A stretch of 64,000 bases of DNA. It comes from Streptomyces sp. CBMA152. GTDB taxonomy: Bacteria; Actinomycetota; Actinomycetes; Streptomycetales; Streptomycetaceae. Of this stretch, positions 34,266 to 43,343 are shown piece after piece. Each line of letters starts with the position of its first letter. The first letter of the stretch is position 1. The notes beneath the pieces are model-generated. The model was not told the origin of the DNA. It made no database searches and was given only the letters and a program-made list of their open reading frames with translations. The stretch is from assembly GCF_014596475.1 (NCBI RefSeq), contig NZ_MECJ01000027.1:1-64000 (forward strand), written 5' to 3'. The translations under genes and the position numbers were made by a program.

Positions 34266-35216
34266 TCAGATCGCCGCGGCCGCCGGGCCATTCAACTCGA
34301 CGGCGAAGCCGCTGCGCCAGGAGGTGTGACGCGGCCGCCAGTCCAGGCTGAGCTGGGCACGGGCGTTGTCGGCGCCGCGCAGCCGGGTCATGTACGACAC
34401 GCCCCAGCTTCCGGCGACCAGCCGCGCGACGAAGGTGGGCAGGCGCTTGGGCGCGGGAGCGCCGAGCAGCCGGGCGACCTCGGGCACCCAGGTGCTCATC
34501 GGGGCCGGGTCGTCGTCGACGACGTTGAGGGCACCGGTCACGCTCCGGTCCAGGGCCGCGACCACAGCCGTGGCGGCGTCATGCGCGTGCGTGAAGGAGA
34601 AGACGGCCGGACCGCCGCCGACCAGCGGGAACCTGCCGTCCTTGATCTGACGCGTGAACTGCCCGTCGGTGTCGAACGCCGAACCCGGCCCGTAGAGGTG
34701 CCCGAAGCGCAGCACCAGACCGCCCGCGTCCCGGGTGCGCAGCTCCAACTCGCGCAGCGCGTCCAGCGAGCGCCGGAACTGCTTGGGCGGCGCCTGCCAC
34801 AGCGGAGTGTCCTCGTTGGCGAGCCCGTCGCCGTCCGGGTCGTACGCGAAGGCGACGCTCTGCGAGACGATCCGCCGCACGCCCGCGTGCCGGGCCGCCT
34901 CGACGAGATTGCGGGTGCCCTCGGTGCGCAGCCGGTCGGTGAGGGCGAACTCCTTCGGCATCTTACGGGGGTTGAGCTCGGCCGGGATGGCCGTGAGGAG
35001 ATGGACGACGGCGTCCGGGGCGGCTTCGCGCACCGCCCGGTCGAGGGCCGCGGCGTCGAGGGCGTCGGCGACGACCGCCTTCGCCCCCGCCCGCTCCAGG
35101 GCCGCGGCCCGCCCGGTCGAGCGGGACAGGCCGATGACGTCGTGGCCGACCGAGGAGAGCAGCGGCACGAGGGCACGCCCGATGACTCCGGTGGCTCCGG
35201 CGACGAGAACACGCAT
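34266..35216 (-). CDS. NAD-dependent epimerase-like protein, ECF41 partner
   Basis: This 316-residue extended-SDR protein has the dinucleotide-binding VLVAGATGVIGRAL motif at its N-terminus, AVVHLLTAI, and a Tyr/Lys-like region altered from true epimerases, so its reaction is uncertain. ECF41 sigma factors are typically encoded beside an oxidoreductase, epimerase or carboxymuconolactone-decarboxylase gene that is their main target; this gene fits that role. ATG 35216 is preceded by AGGAGG. A promoter matching the ECF41 consensus lies about 65 bases upstream, so the sigma factor probably drives this operon and itself. Confidence 0.9.
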   Translation of the reverse strand: MRVLVAGATGVIGRALVPLLSSVGHDVIGLSRSTGRAAALERAGAKAVVADALDAAALDRAVREAAPDAVVHLLTAIPAELNPRKMPKEFALTDRLRTEGTRNLVEAARHAGVRRIVSQSVAFAYDPDGDGLANEDTPLWQAPPKQFRRSLDALRELELRTRDAGGLVLRFGHLYGPGSAFDTDGQFTRQIKDGRFPLVGGGPAVFSFTHAHDAATAVVAALDRSVTGALNVVDDDPAPMSTWVPEVARLLGAPAPKRLPTFVARLVAGSWGVSYMTRLRGADNARAQLSLDWRPRHTSWRSGFAVELNGPAAAAI

Positions 35217-35281
35217 GGGGTTCCTCCTGATGTCCGTCCCCCGGGAACGGATTCGCTGCCCCGGGGGTGTGTCGGCATCAG

Positions 35282-35308
35282 GACGGGCGAGGCCCACCGC
35301 GCGTGACA
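35282..35308 (-). promoter_or_regulatory. ECF41-type autoregulated promoter
   Basis: On the minus strand TGTCACG (35308-35302) and CGTC (35285-35282) are separated by 16 bases. The published ECF41 target promoter is TGTCACA-N16-CGTC, so one base of the -35 differs. The predicted transcript start is near 35275, about 60 bases before the epimerase-like gene. Confidence 0.8.
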
Positions 35309-35348
35309 GTCGCGCGATGTGACCTGGGCCACAGGCCGGAATGGCCCG

Positions 35349-36908
35349 TCACATCGCCCGCTCGTGCCCCTCCCAGTACGGCTCGCGCAGCCGTCGTTTG
35401 TAGAGCTTGCCGTTGGGGTCGCGCGGCATCGCGGCGATGAAGTCGACCGACCTCGGCCGCTTGAAGCCCGCGAGCCGCTGTTCGCAGTGGGCGAGTATCG
35501 CGGCGGCGAGCGCAGGGCCGGGCTCGTGGCCGGGGGCGGGTTCGACGACCGCCTTGACCTCCTCGCCCCAGTCCGGATGCGGGATGCCGAACACGGCGGC
35601 GTCGGCGACGGCCGGGTGCGTGAGGAGCTCGGCCTCGATCTCGGCAGGATAGACATTCACCCCGCCCGAGATGATCATGTCGATCTTGCGGTCGCGCAGG
35701 AAGAGATAGCCGTCCTCGTCGAGGTACCCCAGATCTCCCACGGTGAAGAAGTCGCCGATACGGTTCTTCCGCGTCTTGCTCTCGTCCTTGTGGTAGCTGA
35801 AGCCGCCGGTCGACATCTTCATATAGACGGTGCCGAGTTGACCTGCGGGCAGCCGCTCACCGTCGTCGTCGAAGACCGCCAACTCGCTGATGGGCCACGC
35901 CTTGCCCACCGTGCCCGGCTTCTTCAGCCAGTCCTCGGCCGTGGCGAAGGCACCACCGCCCTCGCTCGCCGCGTAGTACTCCTCCACGCAGCTCCCCCAC
36001 CACTCGATCATCGCCCGCTTGACGTGATCGGGGCAGGGAGCCGCGCCATGGATGGCGTGCCGCAGCGAGCCCACGTCGTACCGCGCACGCACCTCGGCGG
36101 GCAGCGAAAGCAGCCGATGGAACTGGGTCGGCACCATATGGGTGTGCGTACAGCCGTACGTGTCGATCAGGCGCAGCATCTCCTCCGGCGTCCACTTGTC
36201 CATCAGGACGAGCGGATGGCCGACGTGCAGCGACGCGCCCGCGAACTGCAGAACGGCCGTGTGGTAGAGCGGCGAGCAGACCAGATGGACATTGCCGTCG
36301 AACGGCTTGATGCCGAAGATGCCCAGGAAGCCGCCGAGATACGACTCCTCGGGGAGCTTGCCGGAGAGCGGGCGCCGGATGCCGCGCGGGCGGCCGGTGG
36401 TGCCCGAGGTGTAGTTCATCACCCAGCCGAGCGTGCGGCCGTCGGGCACCGACGCGGGCTGTCCGTCCAGGAGTTGGGCGTACGGACGGAACCCGGCCAC
36501 CTCGCCCACCGCATAGCGGTGGCTGCCCGGCAACTTCGCCTCGTCGGCCGCCGCGGTCGCCGCGTCCGCGAACCGCTCGTGCGCGATCAGCACCTTGGCG
36601 CCGGAGTCCGCGACGATCCACGCGATCTCGGGCCCGACCAGATGGTGGTTGACGGGGACGAGATAGAAACCGGCCTGGGACGCAGCCAGATACGCGGTGA
36701 AGAACTCGACCCCGTTGGGCAGCACGACGGCGAACGCGTCACCCTGTTCGAGCCCGGCCGCGCGCAGCCCGTGGACCAACTGATTGACGGCGGCGTGCAG
36801 TCGGCCCGCCGTCCAGCCGACCCCGTCCGGGGCCGTCAGCACGACACGGTCCGGGTCGGCGGCGGCCTGCGCCCAGAACCCGTTGGGCGGCTGCTGGTCG
36901 GCGGTCAT
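35349..36908 (-). CDS. Acyl-CoA synthetase (AMP-forming)
   Basis: This 519-residue adenylating ligase has the P-loop VMNYTSGTTGRPRGIRR, YYAASEGGG, VGDLGYLDEDGYLFLRDRK and the catalytic lysine in RDPNGKLYKRRL. It would activate a carboxylic acid as a CoA ester. ATG 36908 overlaps the stop of the upstream nitronate monooxygenase gene by ATGA, so the two are translationally coupled. Expression should follow the operator at 38058-38074, linking it with the 26.7 kb catabolic genes (inference). The substrate is unknown. Confidence 0.93.
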   Translation of the reverse strand: MTADQQPPNGFWAQAAADPDRVVLTAPDGVGWTAGRLHAAVNQLVHGLRAAGLEQGDAFAVVLPNGVEFFTAYLAASQAGFYLVPVNHHLVGPEIAWIVADSGAKVLIAHERFADAATAAADEAKLPGSHRYAVGEVAGFRPYAQLLDGQPASVPDGRTLGWVMNYTSGTTGRPRGIRRPLSGKLPEESYLGGFLGIFGIKPFDGNVHLVCSPLYHTAVLQFAGASLHVGHPLVLMDKWTPEEMLRLIDTYGCTHTHMVPTQFHRLLSLPAEVRARYDVGSLRHAIHGAAPCPDHVKRAMIEWWGSCVEEYYAASEGGGAFATAEDWLKKPGTVGKAWPISELAVFDDDGERLPAGQLGTVYMKMSTGGFSYHKDESKTRKNRIGDFFTVGDLGYLDEDGYLFLRDRKIDMIISGGVNVYPAEIEAELLTHPAVADAAVFGIPHPDWGEEVKAVVEPAPGHEPGPALAAAILAHCEQRLAGFKRPRSVDFIAAMPRDPNGKLYKRRLREPYWEGHERAM

Positions 36909-38014
36909 GCCCCACCCCTTCCGGCGATGCGGTTGATACGGTCCACGGCCTGCTCGAAGCCCCGCGTCAGCTCGTCGAAGACCTCCTGGACACTGCGCTC
37001 GGAGTTCATCCGGCCAACAATCTGGCCGACCGGCGTGCCGAGCAGCGGTCCGACCTCGTACTTCTGGATACGGGACAGCGCCTCCGCGACCAGCAGTCCC
37101 TGCAACGGCATCGGCAGCGTGCCGGGTCCGCTCGGGTCGTCCCAGGCGTCGGTCCACTCGGTGCGCAGCTGGCGCGCGGGCTTGCCGGTCAGCGCGCGCG
37201 AGCGGACGGTGTCGCCGGAGCCCGCCGCGAGCAGCTTCTGAGTGAGCGCGCGAGAGTGCAGATCGGCCTCGGTGGTGGTGAGCCAGAGCGAGCCGAGCCA
37301 GACGCCCTGCGCGCCGAGCGCGAGCCCGGCGGCCGCCTGGGCACCGCTGCCGATGCCCCCGGCGGCGAGCACGGGCAACGGGCCGACGGCCTCGACGACT
37401 TCGGGCACAAGCACCATGGAGGCGATCTCACCGGTGTGGCCGCCGGCTTCGTAGCCCTGCGCGACGACGATGTCGATGCCCGCGTCGGCGTGGTGGCGGG
37501 CGTGCTTGGCGCTGCCCGCGAGGGCCGCGACCAGGACACCGGCGCCATGGGCCCGCTCGACGACGTCGGCGGGCGGCGACCCCAGCGCGTTGGCGAGCAG
37601 TTTGATCGGATACTCGAAGGCGACATCGAGCTGGTTACGGGCGACCTGCTCCATCCAGCCCGTGATGCGCCAGCCGGACGCCTCGCCCACGGCGAGCTCG
37701 GGCACCCCGTGCTTGGCCAGAGTCTCCCGGACGAACTGCCGGTGCCCTTCCGGGATCATGGCCTCGACATCGGCCTCGCTGACGCCCTCCACCTTGCGCG
37801 CGGGCATCACGACGTCGAGCCCGTAGGGCAGTCCGTCGGTGCGGTCCTGCATCCAGTCGAGATCGCGCGCGAGGTCGTCGGGCGCGGTGTAGCGGACCGC
37901 GCCGAGCACCCCGAACCCACCGGCCCGGGTGATCGCGGCGGCCACCGCGGGAAAGGGCGTGAAACCGAAGATGGCGTGCTCGACTCCCAGTCTCCTGCTC
38001 AGCTCCGTCTGCAT
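36905..38014 (-). CDS. Nitronate monooxygenase / 2-nitropropane dioxygenase family
   Basis: This 369-residue TIM-barrel flavoprotein matches the NMO family: GGFGVLGAVRY, VVAQGYEAGGHTGE with the catalytic His, and the FMN phosphate loops VLAAGGIGSGAQ and LGAQGVWLGS. It would bind FMN and oxidise nitronates or act as an enoyl reductase-like enzyme, as annotated homologues in acyl-CoA operons remain poorly defined. ATG 38014 has no clear ribosome site. It leads a two-gene operon with an acyl-CoA ligase and is preceded by a TetR-type palindrome 44-60 bases upstream. Confidence 0.92.
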   Translation of the reverse strand: MQTELSRRLGVEHAIFGFTPFPAVAAAITRAGGFGVLGAVRYTAPDDLARDLDWMQDRTDGLPYGLDVVMPARKVEGVSEADVEAMIPEGHRQFVRETLAKHGVPELAVGEASGWRITGWMEQVARNQLDVAFEYPIKLLANALGSPPADVVERAHGAGVLVAALAGSAKHARHHADAGIDIVVAQGYEAGGHTGEIASMVLVPEVVEAVGPLPVLAAGGIGSGAQAAAGLALGAQGVWLGSLWLTTTEADLHSRALTQKLLAAGSGDTVRSRALTGKPARQLRTEWTDAWDDPSGPGTLPMPLQGLLVAEALSRIQKYEVGPLLGTPVGQIVGRMNSERSVQEVFDELTRGFEQAVDRINRIAGRGGA

Positions 38015-38057
38015 GGGGCGCAGGATGCCGCAGCGGGGGTGCCGAGGGAAGAGATTT

Positions 38058-38074
38058 TCTGATGCTGCGTCAGA
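38058..38074. promoter_or_regulatory. TetR-type palindrome TCTGAT-N5-GTCAGA, copy 2
   Basis: This copy has one arm mismatch (TCTGAT) and matches the 26706-26722 element in both arms and in flanking TTT and T bases. It lies upstream of the nitronate monooxygenase operon, suggesting shared regulation of both loci. Confidence 0.65.
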
Positions 38075-38145
38075 TAATTTACGTGGGAGTGGGGATCCGA
38101 GGTTGACCGTGCGGCGTGGTGGCAGTCCGATGCGGTCCCGCGTCA

Positions 38146-38192
38146 CCTAAGGGGCGCGGGGAACTGCGCGACAAGCCACGCACGGTCCGCAG
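38146..38192. repeat. Streptomyces interspersed repeat, copy 2
   Basis: The first 32 bases are identical to the copy at 25763; the rest diverges. It lies between the operator region of the nitronate monooxygenase operon and the serine hydrolase gene. Confidence 0.85.
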
Positions 38193-38230
38193 TCCGAGAT
38201 TCGCGCTTCCAGCGGCTTAGGGTGGCGGCC

Positions 38231-39433
38231 ATGGTCCGGGACGACGACACGGGGATGGCGCTGCGGCACGGCACCGCCGCAGAGGCCGGACTGCTACCGG
38301 AGCGACTGGCCGAGCTGGTCACGGAGGCCGAAGGGTTCCTCGGGCCGACGCCGACGCACCCGACGCACCCCTGGTACGCAGGCGCGGTAGTACTCGCCGG
38401 CCGAGGCCGGACGGTCGCGCTGCACCACGCCCTCGGCACGGCGGTGCGCTACTCGGCGTACGACGAGAAGACGGACACGGGCGTCGAGCTCCCGCCCGGG
38501 CGGCGGATCGCGATGGCCGAGGACACCATCTTCGACCTCGCGTCGCTCACCAAACTGTTCACGGCACTGCTCGCGGTACGACGGATCGAGCGCGGCGAGC
38601 TGGCCCTTGAGGACGAAGTGTCCGCGTATCTCCCGGAGTTCGGGGCGGCCGGTAAGCAGGACATCACCGTACGACAGCTGCTGACGCACACCTCCGGGCT
38701 GCGCGCCTGGCTTCCGCTGTACGACGAGCCGACGTACGAGGGGAAGGTGCGGCGGCTGCTGAACGACGCGCCGATCAGCCCGCCGGGCACCGCGTACCTC
38801 TACTCCGACCTCAATATGCTCGCGCTACAGCTGCTCTTGGAACGGATCAGCGGTCACCGTTTGGACACCCTGCTCCACGACGAGATCACTGCTCCGCTTC
38901 GGATGCACCGCACTCGCTACAACCCGCCCGCCTCCTGGCGGCCCCGGATCGCGGCCACCGAGGACGCCCGCAAGCCGTGGTCGGGCCTGGACCTGGGTCT
39001 GGTGTGGGGCGAGGTGCACGACGAGAACGCGTACGCGCTCGGCGGGGTCGCCGGGCACGCCGGGATCTTCTCCTGCGCCTGGGACCTGGCGGTCCTGGCC
39101 CGTATGCTCCTCGACGGCGGCGCCCACGGCCGTACGAGAATCCTCGGCGCCGATGCCACCGCCCTGCTCTTCACCGACTTCAACACCGCCTTCCCCGGCC
39201 ACGCCCACGGCCTCGGCTTCGAACTCGACCAGCGCTGGTACATGGGCGCGCTCACCTCGCCGCGCACGGCAGGCCACACGGGGTTCACCGGCACCAGCAT
39301 GGTCCTGGACCCGACCACCGATACGTTTCTGATCGTGCTCGCCAACTCCGTTCATCCGGTGAGGAGTTGGCGCTCTGGGTCGGCGCCTCGTGTGGCGCTG
39401 GCCGACGCGCTGGCGCGCGCGATCGCGCAGTAG
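38231..39433 (+). CDS. Class C beta-lactamase-fold serine hydrolase
   Basis: This 400-residue protein shows the SxxK motif in FDLASLTKLFTALLAV, the second motif YSD in LYSDLNML, and HTGFTG in place of KTG near the C-terminus. That is the pattern of class C beta-lactamase-like esterases and D-aminopeptidases rather than true resistance enzymes. No signal peptide is seen, so it is probably cytosolic. The start is 38231 (ATG); a GTG nine bases earlier is an alternative. It is divergent from the nitronate monooxygenase operon and converges with the flavoprotein gene. Confidence 0.9.
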   Translation: MVRDDDTGMALRHGTAAEAGLLPERLAELVTEAEGFLGPTPTHPTHPWYAGAVVLAGRGRTVALHHALGTAVRYSAYDEKTDTGVELPPGRRIAMAEDTIFDLASLTKLFTALLAVRRIERGELALEDEVSAYLPEFGAAGKQDITVRQLLTHTSGLRAWLPLYDEPTYEGKVRRLLNDAPISPPGTAYLYSDLNMLALQLLLERISGHRLDTLLHDEITAPLRMHRTRYNPPASWRPRIAATEDARKPWSGLDLGLVWGEVHDENAYALGGVAGHAGIFSCAWDLAVLARMLLDGGAHGRTRILGADATALLFTDFNTAFPGHAHGLGFELDQRWYMGALTSPRTAGHTGFTGTSMVLDPTTDTFLIVLANSVHPVRSWRSGSAPRVALADALARAIAQ

Positions 39434-39440
39434 GCGCGCC

Positions 39441-40991
39441 CTACAACCCCAGCACCGCCATCGCCGCGTTGTGGCCCGGGATGCCGCTGACCCCGCCGCC
39501 CCGCACCGCGCCCGCACCGCACAGCAGCACATTGGCGTGGGCCGTCTCCACGCCCCACCGGCCGGTGGAAACCTCCGCGTACGGGAACGCGAGTGCGCGG
39601 TGGAAGATGTTGCCGCCGGGCAGCCGCAGGTCCCGTTCCAGGTCGAGCGGAGTCTTCGCCTCGATGCAGGGCCGCCCCTGGGCGTCCGTGGCCAGGCAGT
39701 CGGCGATGGGCTCGGCCAGATGCGCGTCGAGCTGGGCCAGCGTCGCGGCAAGCAGTTCCTCGCGCGTCTTGTCGTTGTCGTCGGCGAACAGCCGCGCGGG
39801 GGTGTGCAGCCCGAAGAGGGTCAGGGTCTGGTAGCCGCGCGCCGCGAGGTCCGGGCCGAGGATGGAGGGGTCCGTGAGCGAGTGGCAGTAGATCTCGGAC
39901 GGCGGTGCGGCGGGCAGCTGCCCGGACAGAGCCTGGGCGTACGCGGCCGCCAACTCGCCGTATCCCTCGCCGATGTGGAAGGTCCCGGCGAACGCCTCGC
40001 GCGGGTCGACAGCGGTGTCCCGGAGCCGGGGCAACCGCGTGAGCAGCATGTTCACCTTGAGCTGGGCGCCCTCGGCGGGCGGCGGGGCCACGTCGCCGGT
40101 GAGGGCGGCCAGCGCTTGCGGCGAGGCGTTCACCAGGACGTGCCGGGCCGCGACCGTGCCCTCGTCCGTCCCCGTACGGAAGTCCACCTCGGCCGCACTT
40201 CCGTCCGTGCGCAGCGCGGTCGCCTCGTGACCGGTGACGATCTCCGCGCCCGCCGCCCGCGCGGCATCGGCGAGCGCGTCCGTGAACGCCCCCATCCCGC
40301 CGACCGGAACGTCCCAGTCACCGGTGCCGCCGCCGATCACGTGGTACAGGAAGCAGCGGTTCTGGGCGAGCGAGGGGTCGTGGGCGTCGGCGAAGGTGCC
40401 GATCAGGGCGTCGGTGAGCACGACTCCGCGTACGAGGTCGTCCGTGAACCGCTCCTCCACCGCGACCCCGATCGGCTCCTCGAACAGCGCCCGCCAGGCC
40501 GCATCGTCACCGACGCGCTCCCGCAGGGCGGCGGCTGTCGGCAGCGGCTCGGTCAGGGTCGGGAAGACCCGCTCGGCGACCCGCCGGGTCATCCCGTAGA
40601 ACTCCTCCCAGGCCGCGTACTCGGCATCGGAGCCGGTCAGCCGCCGGAACGCAGCGCGGGTGCGCTCCTCGCCGCCGCCGACAAGCAGGCCGGTGGGACG
40701 GCCGTCGCGGACGACGGGTGTGTACGAGGAGACGTTCCGCTTGCGGACGGCGAACCGCAGCCCCAGCTCGTCCACGATCTTCTGCGGCAGCAGCGAGACC
40801 AGATACGAGTAGCGCGAGAGCCGGGCGTCGACGCCCTCGAACGGGCGGGTCGACACGGCCGCGCCGCCCGTGTGGTCGAGGCGTTCCAGGACCAGGACCG
40901 ACTGTCCGGCGCGGGCGAGATAGGCGGCCGCCACGAGGCCGTTGTGGCCCCCGCCGACGATCACGGTGTCATAGACCTGCTGTGCGGGCAT
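39441..40991 (-). CDS. Phytoene desaturase-like FAD oxidoreductase
   Basis: This 516-residue flavoprotein has an N-terminal FAD-binding motif TVIVGGGHNGLVAAAYLARAG followed by LERLDHTGGAA, and a C-terminal FAD region ANVLLCGAGAVRGGGVSGIPGHNAA. The layout matches the NAD(P)/FAD-dependent oxidoreductases of the phytoene desaturase/retinol saturase class. No carotenoid genes are nearby, so the substrate is unknown. ATG 40991 has AGGAAGGG five bases upstream. It stops eight bases from the serine hydrolase gene on the other strand. Confidence 0.9.
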   Translation of the reverse strand: MPAQQVYDTVIVGGGHNGLVAAAYLARAGQSVLVLERLDHTGGAAVSTRPFEGVDARLSRYSYLVSLLPQKIVDELGLRFAVRKRNVSSYTPVVRDGRPTGLLVGGGEERTRAAFRRLTGSDAEYAAWEEFYGMTRRVAERVFPTLTEPLPTAAALRERVGDDAAWRALFEEPIGVAVEERFTDDLVRGVVLTDALIGTFADAHDPSLAQNRCFLYHVIGGGTGDWDVPVGGMGAFTDALADAARAAGAEIVTGHEATALRTDGSAAEVDFRTGTDEGTVAARHVLVNASPQALAALTGDVAPPPAEGAQLKVNMLLTRLPRLRDTAVDPREAFAGTFHIGEGYGELAAAYAQALSGQLPAAPPSEIYCHSLTDPSILGPDLAARGYQTLTLFGLHTPARLFADDNDKTREELLAATLAQLDAHLAEPIADCLATDAQGRPCIEAKTPLDLERDLRLPGGNIFHRALAFPYAEVSTGRWGVETAHANVLLCGAGAVRGGGVSGIPGHNAAMAVLGL

Positions 40992-41129
40992 GGCCCTTCC
41001 TAGCACGGGGTGATCGGCGGGGACCAGGGTGCGATCCCGCACTACAGGGCTGTACGTGGCGATCGGCGGCGGCCGGGGCGCGCGGCCACGCACCACGGAT
41101 GTCCGGCGGCCAGGGCACAGGCGCCCCCG

Positions 41130-43325
41130 CTACCCCCGCCCCCCACTCCGCCGCAGCGCCGCCACCCGGCGGTACAGCTCGACCGCCTCGGTCCCGCGTC
41201 CCAGCTGCTCCAGGCAGTGCGCTTCTTCGTTCCGGCTGGCCAGGGCGTCCGGGTGAGCCGCGCCCAGGACGCGCTCGCGGGCGTCGGCCACCTGGCGGTA
41301 GGCGGTCAGCGCCTCGCTCCAGCGCCCGAGCCAGCCGAGCCCGACGGCGATCTCGCGGCGGCTGACCAGCGTGTCGGGATGGTCGCGGCCAAGGACTCGC
41401 TCGCGTACGGCCGCGACCTCCCGGGACTCGGCCAGGGCCTCCTCCCAGCGGGCCAGCCGCCCCAGGTTGACGCCCAGACCGTGCCGGGCGCGCAGTGTCT
41501 CGGGGTCGTCGGGCCCGTCGACGCGAGTACGGTCGTCGACGAGCACCCGATACAGCTCAAGCGCTTCAGCGCTGCGCCCGAGCCGGCCCAGGCTGATGCC
41601 GATCTCGTACCGGGTGGCGAGGGTGTCGCGGTGGTCCGGGCCGAGCATGGCCGTACGCGCCGAGGCGACCTCGCGATAGGTCTGCAACGCCTCGATCCAC
41701 CGCCCCAACTGGCCGAGCGTATACGCGACTTCGTTCCGGCTGACCAAGGTGTCCGGGTGGCCGGGCCCGAGCACCCGCGCCCGGTCCTGCGCCACCTCTC
41801 GGGCCATACGGTACGAGTCCTCCAGGCGCCCCAGACTGCCCAGGTTGAAGGCGAGGTTGTGACGGCAGCGCAGGGTGGCCGGATGATCGGGACCCATCAC
41901 GCGCTCCCGGTCGGCGAGCACCGACGCGTACACCTGGTGCGCCTCGAAATGCCGGCCGAGGCGGCCCAGGACGTACGCGGTCTCCTGGCGGGCGTCGAGG
42001 GTCGCCGGGTGGTCGGGGCCGAGCGTGCGGGCCCGGGCCTCGGCGACCCGTCCGAACTCGCGCAGGGCGTCGGCCGAGCGCCCGGTCCTGCCGAGGGTGA
42101 ACGCGACCTCGTACTGGCTGGCCAGGGTGTCGGGATGGTCGGGGCCGAGCGCGATTTCGCGTTCGGCGGCGACCGCGCGGTGCACCTCGCCCGCCTCCGC
42201 CCAGCGGCCGCGCCGGGCGAGGTCGAGGGCCGCGTCGTGGCGGTCGGTGAGCTTGGCCAGGAGCTCCGGCGGTGGCGGTGGCGGCCGGTCGGGCTCGGGC
42301 GGGGCGGGCGGAAGCGCGGTGGTCCACGCACCGGTGAGGCTGGCGTCGAGGTCGGGCGGGGCGGGGTCGGCGCTGCCGGTCGCCTTGTGGCCGGTGGTCA
42401 TCCCGCGCGTCCAGGACGGCAGCCGGGGCGTACGCGTCGCTGGCGGCGCCTCCAGCGCGGCGGCGGCCCGGAACCGCCCATGCCCGGCGGCGAGCCGACG
42501 CGCCAACTCCCGTGCGTCGGCGGGCCGTTGACCGGGTTCCTTGGCCAGCAGATCGAGCACGATCCGCTCGAAGTACTCGGGCAGTTCGGCCCGCCGCCCG
42601 CGTGGCGGCTCGGGCGGGGTATCACGGTGCCCGACGAGAATCGCCCAGGCGTCGTCGAGATCGAACGGCGGTGCCCCGGTGGCCAGTTCGTACAGGACGC
42701 AGCCCAGCGAATAAAGATCGCTGCGATGGTCGACGGGCGCGCCGCCGATCTGCTCCGGCGACATGTAGTGCGGGGTCCCCATGGCGATACCGGTGCCGGT
42801 GAGCCGGGAGGTGAAGCCGATGTCGGCGCCGAGCCGGGCGATGCCGAAATCGAGGATCTTCACGGTGCCGTCGCCGAGTCGCATGACGTTGGCGGGCTTC
42901 AAGTCCCGGTGGACGATGCCCTGTTCATGGGTGTAGGCGAGGGCCGACGCCAGCTGCTCGGCGATGTCCACGACGTCCGCGACTGGCAGCGGATGCCCCT
43001 TGTTGTCCTCCAGGAGCTGGCTCAGATTGCGCCCGTCGAGCAGCTCCATGACGAGGTAGAGCCCGCCGTCGTACTCCCCGAAGTCATGGACGACGGTGAC
43101 GCCGCGGTGCTGGAGCGCGGCCGCGACCCGCGCCTCGCGCCGGAACCGCTCGCGCAGCACCCTGGCGAACGACTGCTCGTGCTGCGGACCGAGCGGCTTG
43201 AGACACTTGACGGCGACGCGCCGCCCCAGCGACTCGTCGCGGGCCGCCCACACCTCGCCCATCCCGCCACGCCCGATCAGTTCGAGCAGCCGGTACCGGC
43301 CGTGGATCAGCCTGGTGTCCGCCAT
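41130..43325 (-). CDS. Ser/Thr protein kinase with eight TPR-like repeats
   Basis: This 731-residue protein has a complete Hanks-type kinase domain (about 10-275): glycine loop ELIGRGGMGEVW, VAVK lysine, HRDLKPANVM, DFGIAR and GTPHYMSPEQ. A Pro-rich linker follows, then eight repeats of about 42 residues containing a LGPDHPDTL-like motif, related to kinesin-light-chain TPRs. There is no membrane segment or PASTA domain, so it is cytosolic and probably binds partners through the repeats. ATG 43325 is the natural start. An oxygenase gene upstream is on the same strand 18 bases away, suggesting an operon. Confidence 0.93.
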   Translation of the reverse strand: MADTRLIHGRYRLLELIGRGGMGEVWAARDESLGRRVAVKCLKPLGPQHEQSFARVLRERFRREARVAAALQHRGVTVVHDFGEYDGGLYLVMELLDGRNLSQLLEDNKGHPLPVADVVDIAEQLASALAYTHEQGIVHRDLKPANVMRLGDGTVKILDFGIARLGADIGFTSRLTGTGIAMGTPHYMSPEQIGGAPVDHRSDLYSLGCVLYELATGAPPFDLDDAWAILVGHRDTPPEPPRGRRAELPEYFERIVLDLLAKEPGQRPADARELARRLAAGHGRFRAAAALEAPPATRTPRLPSWTRGMTTGHKATGSADPAPPDLDASLTGAWTTALPPAPPEPDRPPPPPPELLAKLTDRHDAALDLARRGRWAEAGEVHRAVAAEREIALGPDHPDTLASQYEVAFTLGRTGRSADALREFGRVAEARARTLGPDHPATLDARQETAYVLGRLGRHFEAHQVYASVLADRERVMGPDHPATLRCRHNLAFNLGSLGRLEDSYRMAREVAQDRARVLGPGHPDTLVSRNEVAYTLGQLGRWIEALQTYREVASARTAMLGPDHRDTLATRYEIGISLGRLGRSAEALELYRVLVDDRTRVDGPDDPETLRARHGLGVNLGRLARWEEALAESREVAAVRERVLGRDHPDTLVSRREIAVGLGWLGRWSEALTAYRQVADARERVLGAAHPDALASRNEEAHCLEQLGRGTEAVELYRRVAALRRSGGRG

Positions 43326-43343
43326 CGCGCGATGTCGCCCCCG

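Noticed and set aside
41130..42300. Repeat-rich DNA considered as a non-coding tandem array
   Set aside because: The repeats are in frame and encode TPR-like units of the kinase.
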